Shown here: in pieces, positions 59,645-64,000 of the stretch | Layout of the letters: every line of letters starts with the position of its first letter | How positions within the stretch are numbered: the stretch's first letter is position 1 | Source of the DNA: Streptomyces lomondensis | Lineage (GTDB): Bacteria; Actinomycetota; Actinomycetes; Streptomycetales; Streptomycetaceae | Reading direction: 5' to 3' | DNA length: 64,000 bases | Assembly: GCF_014651035.1 (NCBI RefSeq) | Contig: NZ_BMWC01000009.1 | Coordinates: forward strand, 248,001 to 312,000 | The notes under the pieces: model-generated | The model's database searches: none | Told to the model about the DNA's origin: nothing | Seen by the model: the letters and a program-made list of their open reading frames with translations, nothing else | Translations under genes and position numbers: made by a program

Positions 59645-61381
59645 ATGAGCACGCGTGCCGACGACGACGCGGCGGCCGGACACGCCCGCGCGCTGCTGCG
59701 TACGGCCACCCGGTACAGCGGGCCGCGCTGCGCGGCCCTGTGCCTGGTGAGCATGGCGGCGACGGGTGCCGGGCTGCTGCTGCCGACGGCGCTGGGCCGA
59801 GCCCTGGATCTGCTGCTGGCGCAGGCCCCGGCGACCCGCTGGGTGCTGTCCTGCGCCGCCCTCGTGCTGCTGCTCGCCCTGCTGGACGCGGCCCAGACCG
59901 TGCTGACCGGCACCGTCGACGCCCGCAGCACCGCGTGGCTGCGCCGCCGGCTGACCGGGCACGTCCTGGGTGTCGGCCCGCGGGCCGCCGACTGCTTCGG
60001 CTCCGGTGACCTCGTCGCGCGGCTGGTCGGCAACGCCGCCGAGGCCGGGACCACTCCGGCGGCCCGTGCGGCGCTCCTGGCCGCGCTCGCCGGACCCGTC
60101 GGGGGTGTGGTCGCGCTCGGCCTGATCGACTGGTGGCTCGCGGCCGTCTTCCTCGCCGGAGCCCCCGTCCTCACGTTCCTGCTCCGCGCCGTGGCCCGGG
60201 ACACCACGGAGAGCGCGGGGCGCTACCAGCGGGCGCAGGGCCGGATCGCGGCCGCGCTGGCGGAGGCCGTCGAGGGCGTCCGTACCGTGCGGGCGGCGGG
60301 TACGCAGGACAGGGAGACGGCCCGCGTCCTCGGGCCGCTGCCGGAACTGTCCCGCGCCGGGCACCGCATGTGGCGGGTGCAGGGGCGGGCCGCCGCGCAG
60401 GCGGTCGCCGTGGCCCCGCTGCTGCACCTCGGGGTCGTCGCGGTGGCCGGTGTGCTGCTCACCCGGGACCGGCTGTCGGTGGGTGACGTGCTCGCCGCCT
60501 CGCGGTACGCGGTGCTCGCGACGGGCGTCGGCGTCCTGGTCGGCCGGCTCGCGGGCCTGGCCCGGGCCCGGGCGGCGGCCCGGCGCCTCGGCGAGGTCGA
60601 GGCCGAGCCCGCCACCGCGTTCGGCGCACGCCCGCTGCCGGACGGCCCCGGGCGGCTGGAACTGCGCGGGGTGACGGCCCGGCGCGGCGGACGCGCCGTG
60701 CTCGACGGAGTGGACCTCGTGGTCCCGGGCGGCACGACCCTGGCCGTGGTCGGTCGCTCCGGCGCGGGCAAGTCCCTGCTGGCCGCGCTCGCCGGGCGGC
60801 TGGCCGACCCGGACGCGGGCGAGGTGCTCCTCGACGGGGTGCCGCTGCGCGAGCTGCCGCACGACGACCTGCGCCGCGCCGTCGGCTACGCCTTCGCCCG
60901 CCCGGCCCTCCTGGGCGGCACGGTGGAGCAGGCGATCGGCCTCGGCCTGCCCTCCTCCTCCCCCGGCCGCATCCGAAAGGCGGCCCGCGCGGCCCTCGCG
61001 GACGACTTCGTCCGCCGCCTCCCGGGCGGATACGCCACGCCGGTCGCCGACGCCCCGCGCTCGGGCGGCGAGTCCCAACGCCTCGGCCTGGCCCGGGCGT
61101 TCGCGCACGGCGGCCGGCTGCTGATCCTCGACGACGCCCTGTCCAGCCTCGACACGGTGACCGAGCGCCGCATCACCGACGCCCTCCTCGGCGACGGCCC
61201 GGGCACCACCCGGCTCCTGGTGGCCCACCGCAGTGCGACGGCCGCGTGCGCCGACGCGGTGGCCTGGCTGGACGGGGGGCGGGTGCGGGCGGTGGGGCGG
61301 CACGAGGAGCTGTGGCGGCTCGCGGAGTACCGGGCGGTGTTCGGGGAGCCCGCCGGAGCCGTGAGCGGAGCGGAAACATGA
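59645..61381 (+). CDS. ramA: RamA-type ABC exporter subunit
   Basis: The 578-residue half-transporter has six transmembrane helices (about 30-300) and an ATPase domain (about 330-570). Walker A is VVGRSGAGKSLL. The Walker B LLILDDALSSLD has DD instead of DE, the Q-loop reads GYAFARPALLGG with no Gln, and the signature is RSGGESQRLGLARAFA. So its ATP site looks degenerate, and RamA/RamB probably form an asymmetric heterodimer. It should export the modified RamS product. ATG 59645 follows GGAAGG, and the stop overlaps the ramB start. Confidence 0.88.
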   Translation: MSTRADDDAAAGHARALLRTATRYSGPRCAALCLVSMAATGAGLLLPTALGRALDLLLAQAPATRWVLSCAALVLLLALLDAAQTVLTGTVDARSTAWLRRRLTGHVLGVGPRAADCFGSGDLVARLVGNAAEAGTTPAARAALLAALAGPVGGVVALGLIDWWLAAVFLAGAPVLTFLLRAVARDTTESAGRYQRAQGRIAAALAEAVEGVRTVRAAGTQDRETARVLGPLPELSRAGHRMWRVQGRAAAQAVAVAPLLHLGVVAVAGVLLTRDRLSVGDVLAASRYAVLATGVGVLVGRLAGLARARAAARRLGEVEAEPATAFGARPLPDGPGRLELRGVTARRGGRAVLDGVDLVVPGGTTLAVVGRSGAGKSLLAALAGRLADPDAGEVLLDGVPLRELPHDDLRRAVGYAFARPALLGGTVEQAIGLGLPSSSPGRIRKAARAALADDFVRRLPGGYATPVADAPRSGGESQRLGLARAFAHGGRLLILDDALSSLDTVTERRITDALLGDGPGTTRLLVAHRSATAACADAVAWLDGGRVRAVGRHEELWRLAEYRAVFGEPAGAVSGAET

Positions 61382-63255
61382 CCGGCGCACGGCGTACGAC
61401 CCTGCCCGCGCGGGGCCTGCGCTTCCTGCTGGCCCGGCGGCGGGTCCTGCTGCGCCTCGCCACCTGGTCGGTGCTGGAGACCGGGCAGACCTTCCTCATC
61501 GGGTACGGGCCCGCCCGCGCCCTGGACGCGGGGTTCCTGCTGGGGCGGCCGGATACCGGTCTCGCCTGGCTCGCGGTGACCGGGCTCGGTGTCCTGCTCG
61601 GCGCGTACGGGACCGCGCGGGTCTACACCGCCGTCGCCGAGCTGGTCGAACCGCTCCGGGACCGGCTCGTGGAGCGGGTGGTCTCCCGGGGGGTGCGCAC
61701 CGGTGACGCGGGGTCCTTGTCGGGGCTCACCCAGCAGGTGGAGATCGCCCGGGACACCTTCGCCGGACTGGTCATGGTCTCCCGCTCCTTCGTGTTCACG
61801 GCCGCCGGCGCCCTGGCCGGCCTGTTCGCCCTCGCCCCGCCGCTCCTGCTGGTCGTCGGGCCGCCCCTGGCCGCCGGGGTGGCGCTGTTCGCGGCGACCC
61901 TGCGGCCGCTCGCCCGGCGGCAGGAGGCGTTCCTGGTCGCCGACGAGGCCCTGGCCGGCCATCTGGGCACGGTCTGCCCGGGCCTGCGGGACATCACGGC
62001 GACCGGCGCCGAGGCGCACCTGTCCGCCGCCACCGGTGAACGGGTCGAGGCGGAGCTGCGGGCGGCACGCGCCCTGGCCCACTGGGGCGTGCTGCGCGTG
62101 GCGTCCCTGGCGCTCGGCGGTCAGCTGCCGATCGTGCTGCTGCTCGCCGCCGCCCCGTGGCTGCTGGCCCAGGGCGTCACCACGGGCGCCCTGGTCGGCG
62201 CCCTCGCCTACGTCACCCAGTCCCTGCTGCCGGCCCTGCGCAACCTGGTCCACGGCCTGGGCGCCAGCGGCTCCCGCCTGACGGTGGTGCTGCGCAGGTT
62301 GGCCCCGGCGGAGCCGGAGGCGCCCACCGGGAACGCCGTGCCCGCACGACCGGAACCCACCGCGGAGCCGCCCCCGGCCCTCGCCCTCTCCGCCGTCACC
62401 TTCGCCTACGGCCCGGCGAGCACCCCGGTCGTCGACCACCTCGACCTCACCCTCCCGCCCGGCTCCCACCTGGCCGTCGTCGGGCCCAGCGGCGCCGGGA
62501 AGTCCACGCTCACCGCCCTCGCCGCCGGGCTCCTCACGCCGGACCGGGGCACGATCACGGTGGGCGGACACCCCGTGCCCGGGCCGGAGGCCGCCGCCGC
62601 GCGCGTGCTCATCCCCCAGGAGGCGTACGTCTTCACCGGCACCCTGGCCGAGAACCTCGCGTATCTGCGGCCGGACCCGGTGCCCGAGGAGGAACTGCTC
62701 GCCGCCGCCGAGGCGGTGGGCCTCGCCCCGCTGGCCGACCGGCTCGGTGGTCTCGGCGCCCGGGTCGACCCGGCGGCCCTCTCGGCCGGCGAACGGCAGC
62801 TCGTCGCCCTGACCCGGGCCTATCTGTCGTACGCCCCGCTCGCCCTGCTCGACGAGGCGACCTGCCATCTGGACGCCGAGACGGAGGAGCGGGCGGAGCG
62901 GGCCTTCGCCGCGCGGCCGGGCGGGACCCTGGTGGTCGTCGCCCACCGCATCAGCTCGGCCCGCCGCGCCGGCCGGGTGCTCGTCATGGACGGCCGGAAC
63001 ACGGCGTACGGCGGCCACGAGGAGCTGATGCGGTCCTCGGCGCTGTACCGGGACCTCGTCGGCAGCTGGACGCCCGGGCCGGCCCGGCGGCGGTCAGAGC
63101 CAGCCCTGACCCTGGGAGATGCGGATCGCGTCGATGCGGTTGCGGGCCCCGGTCTTGCGGGTGATGGCCGCCATGTAGTTGCGCACGGTCCCGTGGGACA
63201 GGTGCAGGCTCCCGGCGATCTCCGCGACGGAGGCTCCCTCGGCCGCGAGGGATAA
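61378..63255 (+). CDS. ramB: RamB-type ABC exporter subunit
   Basis: The 625-residue half-transporter has transmembrane helices (about 20-310) and an ATPase domain (about 345-570) with canonical motifs: Walker A VVGPSGAGKSTL, Q-loop LIPQEAYVFTGTLAENLAYL, signature LSAGERQLVALTRAYL, Walker B LALLDEATCHLD and VVAHRISSARRAG. It supplies the intact catalytic glutamate missing from RamA. ATG 61378 overlaps the ramA stop (ATGA). The normal domain ends near YRDLVGSWTPGP (about 63075), but the frame runs on for about 60 residues antisense into the end of ramR, giving a 162-bp convergent overlap. Confidence 0.88.
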   Translation: MTGARRTTLPARGLRFLLARRRVLLRLATWSVLETGQTFLIGYGPARALDAGFLLGRPDTGLAWLAVTGLGVLLGAYGTARVYTAVAELVEPLRDRLVERVVSRGVRTGDAGSLSGLTQQVEIARDTFAGLVMVSRSFVFTAAGALAGLFALAPPLLLVVGPPLAAGVALFAATLRPLARRQEAFLVADEALAGHLGTVCPGLRDITATGAEAHLSAATGERVEAELRAARALAHWGVLRVASLALGGQLPIVLLLAAAPWLLAQGVTTGALVGALAYVTQSLLPALRNLVHGLGASGSRLTVVLRRLAPAEPEAPTGNAVPARPEPTAEPPPALALSAVTFAYGPASTPVVDHLDLTLPPGSHLAVVGPSGAGKSTLTALAAGLLTPDRGTITVGGHPVPGPEAAAARVLIPQEAYVFTGTLAENLAYLRPDPVPEEELLAAAEAVGLAPLADRLGGLGARVDPAALSAGERQLVALTRAYLSYAPLALLDEATCHLDAETEERAERAFAARPGGTLVVVAHRISSARRAGRVLVMDGRNTAYGGHEELMRSSALYRDLVGSWTPGPARRRSEPALTLGDADRVDAVAGPGLAGDGRHVVAHGPVGQVQAPGDLRDGGSLGREG

Positions 63256-63702
63256 CACGCTCAGCTCTCTTCGGGTCAGCGGCATCTCCGCCGCCTTGAG
63301 GAAACCGAAGCCCAGCGAGTCGTTGACGAAACGTTCCCCCTCGGCGACCCGCCGGATTCCGCGCAGCAGGTTGTGCGGCGAGCCCTCCTTGTCGACGTAG
63401 CCGAGCGCCCCCGCCTCGACCGCCCGTCTCAGCAGCCCCGGCCGGTTCGCGGTGGCGAGCACGAGCAGCCGCGGGCGCGTCCGGTCCGGCCCCGGCCGGC
63501 ACAGCTCGCCCAGCGGCGGAATGCCGTAGGAGTCCGCGCACTCCAGGTCCGCCGCGCACACATCCGGCCGCACGGACCGCACCATGCCCGGCGCACCGCG
63601 CCACGAGGTGTCGTGCACCGCCAGATCGGACTCCCCCCGCAGCCACTCAGCCAGCACCGATCGCACCAGACACGCGTCGTGCACCAGAAGCACCCGGATC
63701 AA
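63094..63702 (-). CDS. ramR: RamR/AmfR response regulator
   Basis: The protein of about 202 residues has an N-terminal receiver-like domain (IRVLLVHDACLVRSVLAEWL, acidic pocket in VCAADLECADS, Lys in GYVDKEGSP) and a C-terminal LuxR/NarL helix-turn-helix (LTRRELSVLSLAAEGASVAE, IAGSLHLSHGTVRNYMAAIT). It activates the ramCSAB operon. TTG 63702 is chosen because GAGGGGG lies 7 bases upstream and homologues start at this point; an in-frame ATG at 63756 would add 18 residues. It is convergent with ramB and overlaps its 3' end. Confidence 0.85.
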   Translation of the reverse strand: MIRVLLVHDACLVRSVLAEWLRGESDLAVHDTSWRGAPGMVRSVRPDVCAADLECADSYGIPPLGELCRPGPDRTRPRLLVLATANRPGLLRRAVEAGALGYVDKEGSPHNLLRGIRRVAEGERFVNDSLGFGFLKAAEMPLTRRELSVLSLAAEGASVAEIAGSLHLSHGTVRNYMAAITRKTGARNRIDAIRISQGQGWL

Positions 63703-64000
63703 CTGCCACCCCCTCGGCTCGCCACGCCCCCTCGTCCTGTGGAGCGCGTGCCCCATTGTTCGCGATCGTGACCCTGCGTGGGCGCGAAGAACCGGCCATC
63801 AGGGTGCGTGGGGGCGCACACGCGGCGCCTGTACGCCCAGCCGCGCTTCGACTTCGGGGGCATGGGTCGCGGCGGCCGGGGTACGCGGGCGGCTTTCTGG
63901 GGACCCGTGGGCTCGTGACCGACGGTGACCACGGCCCGTCCCCGGGCCGCTCGTCGTGCGCGACGGGCCGCCAGGGGGGAGATTTGTTCCTGGGCCCGGT
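63703..64000. other. Region upstream of ramR without visible gene
   Basis: About 300 bp to the window edge. Open frames here are short, lack ribosome sites and have no recognisable product. It probably holds the ramR promoter, but no convincing -10/-35 pair or operator stands out. Confidence 0.4.

Noticed and set aside
1..64000. CRISPR arrays, tRNA or rRNA genes, prophage, transposases
   Set aside because: No regularly spaced repeats, cloverleaf-like sequences or phage and transposase proteins were seen on either strand.

Overview
The window is high-GC chromosomal DNA from a Streptomyces species. The evidence is extreme GC at third codon positions, many GTG starts, Tat and lipoprotein exports, mycothiol and F420-type enzymes, several leaderless-type promoters, and a complete ram/amf (SapB-type lanthipeptide) locus at the right end. 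It reads as ordinary chromosome with patchy accessory functions. I see no tRNA, rRNA, CRISPR array, insertion sequence or prophage.

Left part (1-20 kb): the 3' end of an N-acetylglucosamine-kinase-like gene, a Tat-exported PAP2/haloperoxidase fused to a beta-strand repeat, a frameshifted membrane glycosyltransferase, a stand-alone FhaA-N (DUF3662) protein, a MurR/RpiR regulator with a palindromic site downstream, an ANTAR-GAF-PAS-SpoIIE phosphatase, a TetR regulator with matching palindromes before itself and before the next gene, an oxidoreductase behind a LacI-type operator, an F420-type PPOX protein, a MalY-type lyase divergent from a DUF3800-like protein, a membrane-anchored S1 protease and an EamA transporter.

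Middle (19.6-34 kb): a ROK regulator divergent from a sugar ABC import operon (two permeases, lipoprotein binding protein, Gfo/Idh/MocA dehydrogenase). Next comes a surface group: L,D-transpeptidase, a processive GT2 synthase carrying two frameshifts, a 57-residue LPVTG mini-protein and a class E sortase. A mycothiol-dependent formaldehyde module (MscR-type dehydrogenase coupled to a metallo-beta-lactamase-fold hydrolase) and an ABC exporter follow.

Right-middle (34-54 kb): an imine-reductase-like gene divergent from a GlxA/AraC regulator across a 12-bp perfect inverted repeat, a beta-propeller protein, a GH5 hydrolase, an Otr(A)/Tet(M)-class ribosomal protection protein with an overlapping leader ORF, XdhC, a large GT2 glycosyltransferase with RmlC, and the opposing rmlA-rmlB-rmlD-methyltransferase operon for dTDP-L-rhamnose. 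A CBS-pair protein and a LysR/PfpI divergent pair close this part.

Right end (54-64 kb): a SpoIIE-type phosphatase divergent from ramC, then ramS (38-residue precursor with two SxxSxxxC motifs), an attenuator-like hairpin, ramA, ramB and convergent ramR. RamC should modify RamS, RamA/RamB should export it and RamR should activate the operon. The product would be a SapB-like surfactant for aerial growth, but its core differs from textbook SapB. Three single-base losses in G/C runs break two genes and may be either real or sequence errors.
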